A stretch of 64,000 nucleotides of DNA, taken from DASQFQ01 sp963722815. GTDB lineage: Bacteria; Actinomycetota; Thermoleophilia; Solirubrobacterales; Solirubrobacteraceae. The notes under the pieces are model-generated. The model was not told where the DNA came from. It was given only the letters and a program-made list of their open reading frames with translations, and ran no database searches. The first letter of the stretch is position 1; each line of letters opens with the position of its first letter. The stretch covers positions 62,001-126,000 of the forward strand of contig CAVROM010000007.1 in the NCBI GenBank assembly GCA_963722815.1. Direction: 5' to 3'. The position numbers and the translations under genes are program-made. Positions 19,091-26,940 of the stretch are shown piece after piece.

Positions 19091-19780
19091 TCAGTTTGGC
19101 TGCGCCACTTCCGGCGCGCCGAGACGGTTGAGCTTCGTCGGCCGGCTGCGCCAATGGTCGTCATGTGGTTGCAGGAACTCGAGCCGGACGACTTTGGCGC
19201 GGGCAGTCGTCCACGCCCCGGTTTCCTTCCGAACTACGAGCCCCTCCATAGGATCTGGTCCGAGCTTCGAGCGCCCAAGGAGCGAGCGCAGCTCAGCCGC
19301 GGTCTGGCGACCTTCCGCGAGGCGAGGGACGGTTGAGAGGCCAGCGTGAGCAGAGAGCTCGTCTCGCCGGGACGCGCACCAGAAGCGTCCCCGATCGCGG
19401 TCGAAGACGTCGAAGACCAAGAACCAGTCAGGCAAGTTGTCATACCGCACCGTGTGCTGAGCAGCGCACCACTCGCCAAAGAGGAGCAGCGAAGGCCCCA
19501 ACGCCTCACCAAGCGTCGCGCTGTGCAGCGCAAGCCAGGAAGTCAGGTGGGGATAGCGCCAGCCCTCATCGAGGCGAATGTAGTCGCCTCTGTGTTGTGC
19601 GCGCAGGCCCTGGTCGGTGACGGAGAAGCCCAAGTTGTCTCCATCGACCTTTTCCTCAACAACGAGGTCATGGGCAAGCAGATCGGCTGCTTCGCTCGGC
19701 GCGAGCACCTTGTCAGCCCGAACCCGCGGGCCGGACTCCAACTCCAGGTGCGGCGTGCTTGGGAAGCGGAAGAAGCTCAA
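19091..19780 (-). CDS. RNA ligase family protein (nucleotidyltransferase superfamily)
   Basis: A 229-residue protein from a TTG at 19780 preceded by GGAGGG; the product begins MSFFRFPSTPHLEL, typical of this family. Nucleotidyltransferase motifs are present in order: I, EEKVDGDNLG with adenylated Lys44; III, LLFGEW (99-104); IIIa, LVFDVFD; IV, EGLVVRKE (179-186); V, AKVVRLEF (195-202). It would seal RNA 5'-phosphate/3'-OH ends using ATP. It is short, without a C-terminal specificity domain, and the closest general type is the Rnl2-like PF09414 family. It overlaps the PIN gene by 68 bases, so the two are translationally coupled. A DNA-ligase role is less likely because no OB-fold follows. Confidence 0.85.
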   Translation of the reverse strand: MSFFRFPSTPHLELESGPRVRADKVLAPSEAADLLAHDLVVEEKVDGDNLGFSVTDQGLRAQHRGDYIRLDEGWRYPHLTSWLALHSATLGEALGPSLLLFGEWCAAQHTVRYDNLPDWFLVFDVFDRDRGRFWCASRRDELSAHAGLSTVPRLAEGRQTAAELRSLLGRSKLGPDPMEGLVVRKETGAWTTARAKVVRLEFLQPHDDHWRSRPTKLNRLGAPEVAQPN

Positions 19781-20294
19781 TTCTGCCCTCCATCTTCTTC
19801 TGGTACGTCGCTTCGATGTATTCAGGACACAAGAAGCGCACGCTGACCCCGGCCTCGGCGAGGGCTTCTCGCCACCCCCACCACTTGCTATCCACAGCCT
19901 GCAGGACCTCCGCCGATCCGTGTGCAGCGGCCACGGCGACAAACTTCCTATCTGAAGGGTCGAATGAGGCGAGGTCGGGATGGTCGGGGAACTCGACGAA
20001 ACTGTCGCCGTGTTCTGTGATGACGACTCGCGAGCATGCCCGAGCGTCTCCTTGGTGATCCCACGCCCACTTGGCAAAAGCATCGCCCAGTCCGGGCATC
20101 CCGCTGCGCGACAGCTTGTTGAAGTACTCGGCGAGGATCCGCTGGGCGTCATCTAGGACAAGCCCACCTTCTGCCTGAAGCGCACGGATTGCGGTGACGC
20201 AGGCAAGAATGCAATGCGGGTCCCACGATGACGTCTTCTCCGTCGCCGCATTCGCAAGGAGCGCGACGTTGGTGTCGACGACCATCTCGCTCAC
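19713..20294 (-). CDS. PIN-domain nuclease-like protein
   Basis: A 193-residue protein with the PIN pattern: VVDTNVALLAN at the N-terminus (Asp7), a mid acidic residue in RILAEYF (Glu56), FDPSDRKFVAVAAAHG (Asp112/Asp115) and a late Asp in LQAVDSKWW (Asp135). PIN domains are Mg-dependent ribonucleases, including VapC toxins that cut tRNA or rRNA. The GTG start at 20294 overlaps the ATPase stop (GTGA), and the last 22 codons overlap the RNA-ligase start. There is no antitoxin-sized partner gene. It is larger than VapC (about 130 residues), with an extra helical segment between the Glu and the second Asp cluster. Family confidence is good, target unknown. Confidence 0.75.
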   Translation of the reverse strand: MSEMVVDTNVALLANAATEKTSSWDPHCILACVTAIRALQAEGGLVLDDAQRILAEYFNKLSRSGMPGLGDAFAKWAWDHQGDARACSRVVITEHGDSFVEFPDHPDLASFDPSDRKFVAVAAAHGSAEVLQAVDSKWWGWREALAEAGVSVRFLCPEYIEATYQKKMEGRIELLPLPKHAAPGVGVRPAGSG

Positions 20295-21679
20295 CCGACC
20301 GCTGCTAGTCGACGCTCCATCGCCCTCTCAGCCTGCGCGGCAATATCGGACATCTGGTCGCCGAAAAAGTCCTCCGGCCAGTTGCCGATCGAGCCGAGCT
20401 CGTCGATCTCGAGCGGCTCGAGGCGCGATCCCTGTGCGCCGGGCCGCGCGAAGTACAACGCGACCTCATCGAGGGAAATGACGCCTTCGGCCACCCTTCG
20501 CATCAGCCGGCGTAGGAAGTGTTCGGAGTGGCTCTCCACGATGAGTTGGAGGCCGCGCTCCGCGCCGTCCTCGCGAATTCGCAGAGCCTCAATGAAGAGA
20601 TCCGCGAGGTTGGCTTGGACGCTCGGATGCAGATGGATCTCGGGTTGCTCGAGGATCAGGACATCGTTCGCGTTCGCGTAGAAGCACTGCACGACCACCG
20701 GCACAACCTGCGACACGCCAAAGCCGACGTCCGTCAGCAGCACATAGTCGCGGCCGTGCGGAGCACGCACTCGGACCTCGTACTGGTCACCGCCTCTGCG
20801 GATCGAGCGGACCTCGAACTCGTCGATCACACCGAGCTGCTTCAACCACTCGGCGACGATCACTTGCAGCTCTCGATAGCGGTGACGCTTCTTGCGTTGA
20901 AATCGGCGATCGGCGCCGGCTAGCAGCGCCTCGATGCTCCGCTCGCCGCGCCATCCCACGTGGTCCGGTTCCTCACCAGACCAGCGGTAAAGACGCTCGG
21001 GAGGCTCCCGAAGAGGACCGAGATAGGCGATGGACGTGAGTTCCTCCTCAAGTGCCAGGGTCAAGTCGGCGGCGAACTCGAGGTTCTGAAAGCGCGTATT
21101 CACATCGTCCGGAAAGCCATGGAAATGCGTCGGGGCCGAGACCGGCCACTTGCGACCCAGCGTGCGAACGGGGTGGAATCCGTCTGACGTCACGCTGTAC
21201 TCCCGTCGGGCGTTGCGCCTCAGGCCGAGCCGCATGTCTCGCTTACCGCCCGTCAGCGCGTACTCCAGTTCCTGGACGACGAGCCGAGGAGGATTAGCCT
21301 TTTGGGTGCTCTGCGTGCTCCTGAGCTCGGCGGAGAAGGACAGATCAACGCCCTCATAGACGCAAGAGGTTCGTACGTCGGTGGCGAGAAGCGGCTCCGG
21401 GGGCCGCCAGGAGAGCGAGAAACTCAGTGGCCGCCGGGCGTCGTGCCCCGAGATAACATCGATGAAGGCCCCGAGGTCGACCGGGGTCCCCTTGTCGCCG
21501 AAATGAAGCACGCGTCGACGATCGGATGACTCGACTGTCTGCCTAAGCATCAGCAGCAGCTGGAGGATGCTCGACTTGCCCGAGCTATTGCTGCCGAAGA
21601 GCACGGTGAGGGGCGCTAGCCGCACCGGTCCGGTGTCCTGCCACGCCTTGAAGTTCTCGATGCGCAAATCGGTCAGCAT
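20291..21679 (-). CDS. DUF3696-domain AAA/ABC-type ATPase
   Basis: A 462-residue SMC/RecF-like ATPase. The start MLTDLRIENFKAW (ATG 21679) is the family N-terminus. Walker A is FGSNSSGKSS (28-37). The ABC-signature-like DVGFGVSQV is at 317-325, Walker B is VLILEQPEIHLHP (340-352) and the H-loop is ESHSEHF (382-388). The C-terminal block LEIDELGSIGNWPEDFFGDQ is the DUF3696 signature. Such ATPases are common on mobile elements, often paired with an effector nuclease, and act as sensors or switches. Here the partners are a PIN protein and an RNA ligase in overlapping frames. The gene has no frameshift and visibly lower G+C than the flanking chromosome, consistent with transfer. Confidence 0.9.
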   Translation of the reverse strand: MLTDLRIENFKAWQDTGPVRLAPLTVLFGSNSSGKSSILQLLLMLRQTVESSDRRRVLHFGDKGTPVDLGAFIDVISGHDARRPLSFSLSWRPPEPLLATDVRTSCVYEGVDLSFSAELRSTQSTQKANPPRLVVQELEYALTGGKRDMRLGLRRNARREYSVTSDGFHPVRTLGRKWPVSAPTHFHGFPDDVNTRFQNLEFAADLTLALEEELTSIAYLGPLREPPERLYRWSGEEPDHVGWRGERSIEALLAGADRRFQRKKRHRYRELQVIVAEWLKQLGVIDEFEVRSIRRGGDQYEVRVRAPHGRDYVLLTDVGFGVSQVVPVVVQCFYANANDVLILEQPEIHLHPSVQANLADLFIEALRIREDGAERGLQLIVESHSEHFLRRLMRRVAEGVISLDEVALYFARPGAQGSRLEPLEIDELGSIGNWPEDFFGDQMSDIAAQAERAMERRLAAVG

Positions 21680-21802
21680 GCGGCCAGACGATAGTTTGCC
21701 CGCTCCCGTAAGTCTGGGCGCGGCGCGCCGTTGCGCTCGATTAGTTCCCGGAGGGACCACCGACGCCGTCGGGCGGACGCACCCGCGGCGCCAGCGGCTG
21801 AT

Positions 21803-21866
21803 CTTGCAAAGTGCAAGTGCGTGTCGGTCTGGTCTTGTGGGTGTCGGTCTGGTCTTGTGGGTGTCG
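21803..21866. promoter_or_regulatory. Palindrome plus 20-bp tandem repeat upstream of the ATPase operon
   Basis: A perfect palindrome CTTGCA-AAG-TGCAAG (21803-21817) is followed directly by two exact copies of GTGTCGGTCTGGTCTTGTGG (21821-21840, 21841-21860) and the first six bases of a third. The block lies about 125 bases upstream of the ATPase start and 235 bases before the IS1182 end. It is a plausible operator or iteron-like site controlling the ATPase-PIN-ligase operon. The rest of the 21680-22100 gap shows no convincing gene. Confidence 0.5.
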
Positions 21867-22100
21867 ATCGACGTTGAGGCGTCTGCCTCGTAGCGTGCCT
21901 GGTGCCAGGGCCGAACTCGGCTGATGAGGGCTCACTTCTGAACCATGTCGGTTTCTCGAATGGCTCGGATGTGCTGTGCGGTTGCGTCGATGTCGTCGTG
22001 AGCCATTCGAGGCGGTGGGACGCCGTCCCGCGCCGGCCGCTAGCCCATGCAGCCGAATGCGCAGCGGCCCCCGCCGCTCAGCCGGACTGCTGCTTTGCGC

Positions 22101-23659
22101 GGAGGCTGTTGCGTAAAGGGGCGGGTCCGTCCGGGGTGGTTAAGACCATTCCGGGATGGCGCAGAACTTCGTCGCGTGTGATCGCGAGCAGGAGCTGTTG
22201 TTGCCGCCGAGCCTGCGGGAGTGGCTGCCGGAAGGGCATCTCGCGTGGTTTGTCATCGACGCCGTCGCGGCGTTGGATCTGAGCGCGTTCTATGCGGTCT
22301 ATCGGGTCGACGGGCATGGTCGGCCGGCGCACGATCCGGCGGTGATGGTCGCGTTGTTGCTTTACGGCTACGCGATCGGGGAGCGCTCGTCGCGGCGGCT
22401 GGAGCGTCGCTGCGTCGAGGACGTCGCCACGCGCGTGATCTGCGCCAACCGGGCGCCGGATCACACGACGATCGCGCGGTTTCGCCAGCGCCACGAGAGC
22501 GCGCTGGCCGAGCTGTTCGGCGAGGTGCTGGCGCTCTGCGCCGACGCCGGGCTGGTCCGCGTCGGGGTGATCGCCGTCGACGGGACCAAGGTGGCGGCCA
22601 ACGCCGCCCCGCAGGCCACGCGCGACTACGAACAGATCGCGCGCGAGATCCTCGCCGAGGCCGACGCCGTCGACGCCGAAGAAGACGAGCAGTTCGGTGA
22701 CGCGCGCGGCGACGAGCTACCGCCCGAGCTGGCGACCGCGCAGGGCCGGCGCGGCTGGCTGCGCGAGGCCAAGCGCCGGCTCGACGAGCAGCGGGCCCAG
22801 GAGGCGCGGCCGGTCCCGCGCGACCGGCCCGACCGGCTCCGCGAGGCCAAGCGCCGCCTGGAAGAAGAGCACCGGACCGAGTGCCACGCCAACGCCGCCT
22901 ACGAGGCCTACCGGGCTCGCGGTGTCGACAAGAACGGCAAGAAGTTCGGCCGTCCGCCGGAGCCGTTCACATCGCCCGAGCGACCGACAGGCAAGATCAA
23001 CCTCAGCGATCTGGACTCGCGCAACGTCAAGACCTCGCGCGGTTGGGTGCAGGGCTATAACGCCCAGGCGGTGGCGACGGAGGATCAGATCGTCATCGCC
23101 GCCGAGGTCACTGTTGCCTCCCCGGACTTCGGACACCTTGAGCCGATGATCAGCGCCGCACGCGAAGAGCTGCGTCGGGCCGGCGTCGAGCAGCCGCCTG
23201 ACGTCGTCCTGGCCGACGCCGGCTACTGGCATCAGGTCCAGATGGAACGCTTGCTCGGCGACGGTCTGACGGTGCTCATTCCGCCCGACGCTAAGAAACG
23301 AGCGGGCGCACGGCCTGGCTGGGACGGCGGCCTTTACGCGTTCATGCGCCGCGTCCTGGAGACCGACGCGGGCGGCGAGCTTTACGCCAAACGCCAGACG
23401 ATGATCGAGCCGATCTTCGGCGACACCAAGTTCAACCGCCGCATCGACCGCTTCTTACGCCGCGGCAGATCCGCCGCCCGCTCCGAATGGCGCCTGACCA
23501 ACACCGCCCACAACCTCCTCAAGCTCTGGCGGCACACCAGCGCCCCCGCGGCCGCCTGACCGGCCGCCGCCGCGGCGCACGACTCAACCGCTCTTCACCA
23601 CGCCGACCGCCCACGCCTTGCGGAGTCTCCCGGCGCCACGACATTTCGCAACAGCCTCC
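22101..23659 (+). mobile_element. IS1182-family insertion sequence
   Basis: Left end GGAGGCTGTTGCG (22101-22113) and right end CGCAACAGCCTCC (23647-23659) are perfect 13-base inverted repeats enclosing one intact transposase gene. The length is about 1.56 kb. No clear target duplication is seen (GCGC before, ATGG after). It lies between the ATPase operon and the PLP-decarboxylase gene within the tRNA-Lys element. Confidence 0.85.
22156..23559 (+). CDS. IS1182-family transposase
   Basis: A 467-residue intact protein. The N-terminus has the DUF772-type helical domain (REWLPEGHLAWFVIDAV, YAIGERSSRRLERRC, RAPDHTTIARFRQRH). The DDE catalytic parts follow: VIAVDGTKVAANA (first Asp), a charged coiled region, GWVQGYNAQAVATEDQIVIA and VVLADAGYWH (second Asp). 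The C-terminus has MIEPIFGDTKFNRRIDRFLR (Glu) and RSEWRLTNTAHNLLKLW. This order is diagnostic of IS1182. The ATG at 22156 gives the family N-terminus MAQNFV. No frameshift is visible, so it may be active. Confidence 0.92.
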   Translation: MAQNFVACDREQELLLPPSLREWLPEGHLAWFVIDAVAALDLSAFYAVYRVDGHGRPAHDPAVMVALLLYGYAIGERSSRRLERRCVEDVATRVICANRAPDHTTIARFRQRHESALAELFGEVLALCADAGLVRVGVIAVDGTKVAANAAPQATRDYEQIAREILAEADAVDAEEDEQFGDARGDELPPELATAQGRRGWLREAKRRLDEQRAQEARPVPRDRPDRLREAKRRLEEEHRTECHANAAYEAYRARGVDKNGKKFGRPPEPFTSPERPTGKINLSDLDSRNVKTSRGWVQGYNAQAVATEDQIVIAAEVTVASPDFGHLEPMISAAREELRRAGVEQPPDVVLADAGYWHQVQMERLLGDGLTVLIPPDAKKRAGARPGWDGGLYAFMRRVLETDAGGELYAKRQTMIEPIFGDTKFNRRIDRFLRRGRSAARSEWRLTNTAHNLLKLWRHTSAPAAA

Positions 23660-23699
23660 ATGGATAGGAGCAGTGAGCCCGTCGCTGCTGCCTTTGCCT

Positions 23700-23851
23700 G
23701 AGGCTGTCGCATCAAGCCCGACGGAGACTTTGAAGACCCGTTCGCCGCGACCGATTTGCCTCGAGGGCGCCGCAGAAGCCACCTTCAGCACGCGGTTGTG
23801 CGGCTCGGCGATTTCGGTGGAGAAACCAGCGCGGACTTATGCGACAGCCTC
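23700..23851. repeat. 152-bp MITE-like element with IS1182-type ends
   Basis: GAGGCTGTCGCAT (23700-23712) and its exact complement ATGCGACAGCCTC (23839-23851) bound a stretch with no recognisable gene. The ends resemble those of the adjacent IS1182 (GAGGCTGTTGCG), so this may be a non-autonomous derivative or a relic. It lies 40 bases beyond the IS. The remaining gap up to 23968 shows nothing else I can identify. Confidence 0.6.
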
Positions 23852-23968
23852 GCCTACGAAGCGATAGCGCCGGCGCCGCTGGGGCGGCTCGTGGCGGCGC
23901 TGCCGACTACGTCGAGGCGGTAGCGCGTGCTCGGACCTCGCTGGACGGCGCGCTGTAGGCTGAGCCCC

Positions 23969-25343
23969 GTGAACGGCCACGCATCCCGCTGGGCTGCGCT
24001 GCGCGAGCTGACCGACCGCGCCCTCGAGCTCATCGAGGACTGGGAGTCGGACATGCCACCCTACGCGGCGCACCCCGCGGGGGGAGCCCGATCCTGCCCG
24101 GCTCGCGGATGCCTGGAGCGCGTTCGCGCAGCGCATGCGCGAGAACTACCCGTTCTTCCACCCCGCTACGCGGGACAGATGCTCAAGCCGCCGCATCCGG
24201 TCGCCGTCGGCGCGTACCCGCGGCGATGCTGATCAACCCGAACAACCACGCGCTGGACGGCGGGCCGGCGACGGCGGAGATGGAGAAGGAGGTCGTCGCG
24301 CGACTCGCCGCGATGTTCGGCTTGCCGGACGACGCGCTCGGCCACCTGACCGCGTGCGGCACGATCGCGAACCTCGAGGCGCTCTGGGTGGCCCGCGAGC
24401 TGCACCCCGGCAAGGCCGTCGCGTACTCGCGCCGAGGCGCACTACACGCACGCGCGCATGTGCGGCGTGCTCGGGGTGCGAGAGCCGCGTCGTCCGGCGG
24501 ACGCGCGCGGCCGGATGGACGTCGACGCGCTGGAGCGCGCAGCTCGCGGAGGGCGGCGTCGGACCGTCGTCGCGACGCCGGGCACGACCGGGCTCGGCGC
24601 GGTCGACCCGGTCGTCGAGGCGATCGCCGATGCGCGAGCGCACGGCGTGCGGGTGCACGTCGACGCCGCGTACGGCGGGTTCTTCAGGCTGCTCGCGCGG
24701 GACGCCGACGCCGCTGTCGCGCCGGCCTTCCGCGCGATCGCCGAAGGCGACTCGGTCGTCGTCGACCCGCACAAGCACGGGCTGCAGCCGTACGGCTGCG
24801 GTGCGTGCTGTTCCGCGACCCGGGCGTGGGCCGGCTGTACCGCCACGACTCGCCGTACACGTACTTCACGTCCGACGAGCTGCACCTCGGCGAGATCAGG
24901 CTCGAGTGCTCGCGTGCGGTGCCGCGGCGGCGGCGCTGTGGATGACGCTGCGCGCACTGCCGCTCGATCCCGACGAGGGGCTCGGTGCGAGCCTCACCGC
25001 CGGCCTGCGGGCCGCCCGCCGCTGGGCGCAGCTGATCGCCGAGGCACCGCAGCTCGAGGTTCTGCAGCCGCCGGAGCTCGACATACTCGCCTTCCATCCC
25101 AGCAGCGCTGAGCGCACGGCGAGCGCGGTGGACCGCGCCTCACAGGCGCTGTTCGAGGCGGCCGCGGCGGACGGCGTGCACCTGAGCGTGCTGCGCGTTC
25201 CGGCCGCACGGCTCACAGATCACGACGCGGACGTCCCAGACGCGCGCATCCTCCGCAGCGTGCTGATGAAGCCGGAGCACGAGCGGCGCGTCGACGAGCT
25301 GCACGAGCGGCTGCTCGCGCTCAGTCGAACAGAGGCTAGTTGA
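23969..25343 (+). CDS. PLP-dependent group II decarboxylase-like enzyme, frameshifted
   Basis: Starts at GTG 23969 (NGHASRWAALRELTDRALEL). Core blocks: ENYPFFHP, LINPNNHALDGGPATAEME, GHLTACGTIANLEALWVARE, THARMCGVLGV, VVATPGTTGLGAVDPVVEAI, HVDAAYGGFFRLLA and the PLP-lysine block VVVDPHKHGLQPYGCGA. These match aromatic/glutamate/diaminobutyrate-type decarboxylases (pyridoxal_deC). About seven indels, including apparent deletions, break the first two-thirds; the last 130 residues are in one frame. The G+C is host-like although it lies within the integrated element. The substrate cannot be told. Confidence 0.8.
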
Positions 25344-25456
25344 GCTCCTCCTTGAGCGCACCGGTCAGCCGCTTCGTTGGCCGCCGCAACCCGCAGATTT
25401 GTGATCCCACGACGCTGAATCGCAATGGCTTGAGCTGCGGTGACTGCCGCTTTCGC

Positions 25457-26614
25457 AGCTCCTATGTCAAGTAATTGGTGGTGATGGCGGTGTTCCTTCG
25501 ACCAGGCGAGGCGGCTGGAGGAGGTGCCAGATGCGACGGGTGAGGTGGCGTTTGAGGCAGCGCATGGCTTCGAGGCCGGTCTTGCCTTCGGCGCGCTTGC
25601 GGGCCAGGTAGTCCTGGCTTTCGGGGTGGCAGCGGGCGCGGGTGAGCGCGATGCGATGAATGGCGGTGTTGAGCTGGCGGTTGCCGCCGCGGTCCAGGCG
25701 GTGGCGGTTGGTCTTGCCGGAGCTGACGGGGATCGGAGCGACGCCGGCGGCGCGGGCGAGCTTTGCGTCGGTGGAGAAGCGGCCGGCGCCGGCGATCTCG
25801 CCGAGCAGCTTCGCCGTCGTTAGCGGCCCGAACCCGGGCTCTGAGAGCAGCTGTGGCGCGGCCTGGTCGACGAGGTCTGAGATCTCGCTCTCGAGCTCAT
25901 TGGCGGCGACGGTCAGGTCGCGCAGTCGCCGCAGCTCGTCGCGAGCGATCCGGACCCGAGCGGTCTGTTCCGCGCGCGCCAGGCGCCGCCCGATGCGGCT
26001 CGACCACTTCTTTGAGAACAGCGCGCTGCCGGGCAGCTTGAGCTCGGGCCAGAGGTCATGGAGGTGCCAGAGCAGGTCGTTGTTGAGCGCGACGCGGCTG
26101 CGGATCAGCCGTTCGCGGTGATCGACCAGCAGCCGGATCTCGAGCTCGACGCCCGCCAGGTGCGCCGACGGCAACGCCTCGATGCCCTCGCGCAGCGCCG
26201 CTCGCGCGACCGCCAAGAGCGTCGATGAGGTCGGACTTGCCGCGCTCGCGGCCAGCGCGGCGAACGTCACTCATCAGCTTCGTCGCGACCCGGACGACGC
26301 GCTCGCCGCTGGTCATCAGAAACCGCTCAAACGAGCCCGACACGTGCCGGCAGTCCTCCAGCGCCCAGACCCGCTCGGCGCCGAGCGACCGCGGCCCCAG
26401 TCCAACAGCGCCAGGAACCCGTCGTCGCCGACCCGGACGGTTTTCTCGCCGCGCAGCTCACCCGTCGCCGCCGCGATCGCCGCGACGGGGTGGGTCGTTT
26501 GTGCATGTCCGCCCCGAGCACGATCAATCGCCCTGTCCTCCTGTTTCATCGACCGACAGTTGGGCCGCTCGGCGGACATGGCTTGCTTGAGGGCGCTGCC
26601 ACGCTCCTATCAAG
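25457..26614 (-). mobile_element. Second IS110-family element
   Basis: A transposase gene on the - strand lies between short direct repeats GCTCCTATGTCAAGT (25457-25471) and GCTCCTATCAAGT (26602-26614), which may be the recombination cores or ends. The transposase sequence differs from the element at 13.9 kb. End positions are tentative, since non-coding room around the transposase is small (about 80 bases upstream). Confidence 0.55.
25467..26527 (-). CDS. IS110-family transposase, frameshifted
   Basis: The N-terminus MIVLGADMHK carries the first Asp of the DEDD site. It continues in a second frame (HPVAAIAAATGELRGEKTVR, DDGFLALLDWG) and a third (SGSFERFLMTSGERVVRVAT, RGKSDLIDAL). The frame from about 26230 is intact to the end: AVARAALREGIEALPSAHLA, RERLIRSRVALNNDLLWHLH, PGFGPLTTAKLLGEIAGAGR, KLARAAGVAPIPVSSG, RHRLDRGGNRQLNTAIHRIA and LARKRAEGKTGLEAMRCLKR. 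The last blocks are the Transposase_20 domain with the nucleophilic-serine region. Three or more indels in the 5' third leave activity uncertain. Confidence 0.85.
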
Positions 26615-26940
26615 TCACGCCGAGCCATCCCGGAACGGCGACGAGCGACATTGCGAAAGGAAGTCAGGCCCACCGGCCGACAGCCTGAAACAGAGAGTCA
26701 GCTCGCCGCCGGCCGGACCATCTCCTTCACGTCGGACGTCGCCGACAAGCCGAGATCAGAACAGCAAGCCTGCGGGGAGCAGCGCCGGGGGCGAGAACAT
26801 CAAGGCGTTGACTGCTCCCTCGGACGAAAAGCGACAGTGCGGCTGCTCAGCACGTGGGATCGCGTCCGTTGCGCTCCGAAGTCACCGCGTTTTGTCCGCG
26901 GGCGGTCCTCAGCGGCTTAACCGCATGGAGACCATTCACG
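26615..26940. other. Non-coding gap upstream of the relaxase gene, candidate oriT region
   Basis: About 330 bases between the second IS110 and the relaxase gene, with no gene I can support. Short inverted sequences are present, e.g. ACCGC ... GCGGT around 26880-26905 flanking GTTTTGTCC. MobF relaxases usually nick an oriT close to their own gene, so this is the natural place to look. I cannot identify a nic site from sequence alone. Confidence 0.3.

Noticed and set aside
19781..20152. Longer RNA ligase starting near 20152
   Set aside because: The added residues are low-complexity and overlap the PIN gene in another frame; family similarity begins at FFRFPSTPHL after the TTG.
21821..21866. 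Tandem repeat considered as a CRISPR array
   Set aside because: Units are head-to-tail with no spacers, only 2.3 copies, and no cas genes are nearby.
22101..23659. Target-site duplication for the IS1182 element
   Set aside because: The bases next to the inverted repeats (GCGC and ATGG) do not match.
26854..26940. Upstream extension of the relaxase to an earlier start
   Set aside because: The extra residues do not resemble MobF N-termini; the GTG at 26941 gives the family start LSIGKL.
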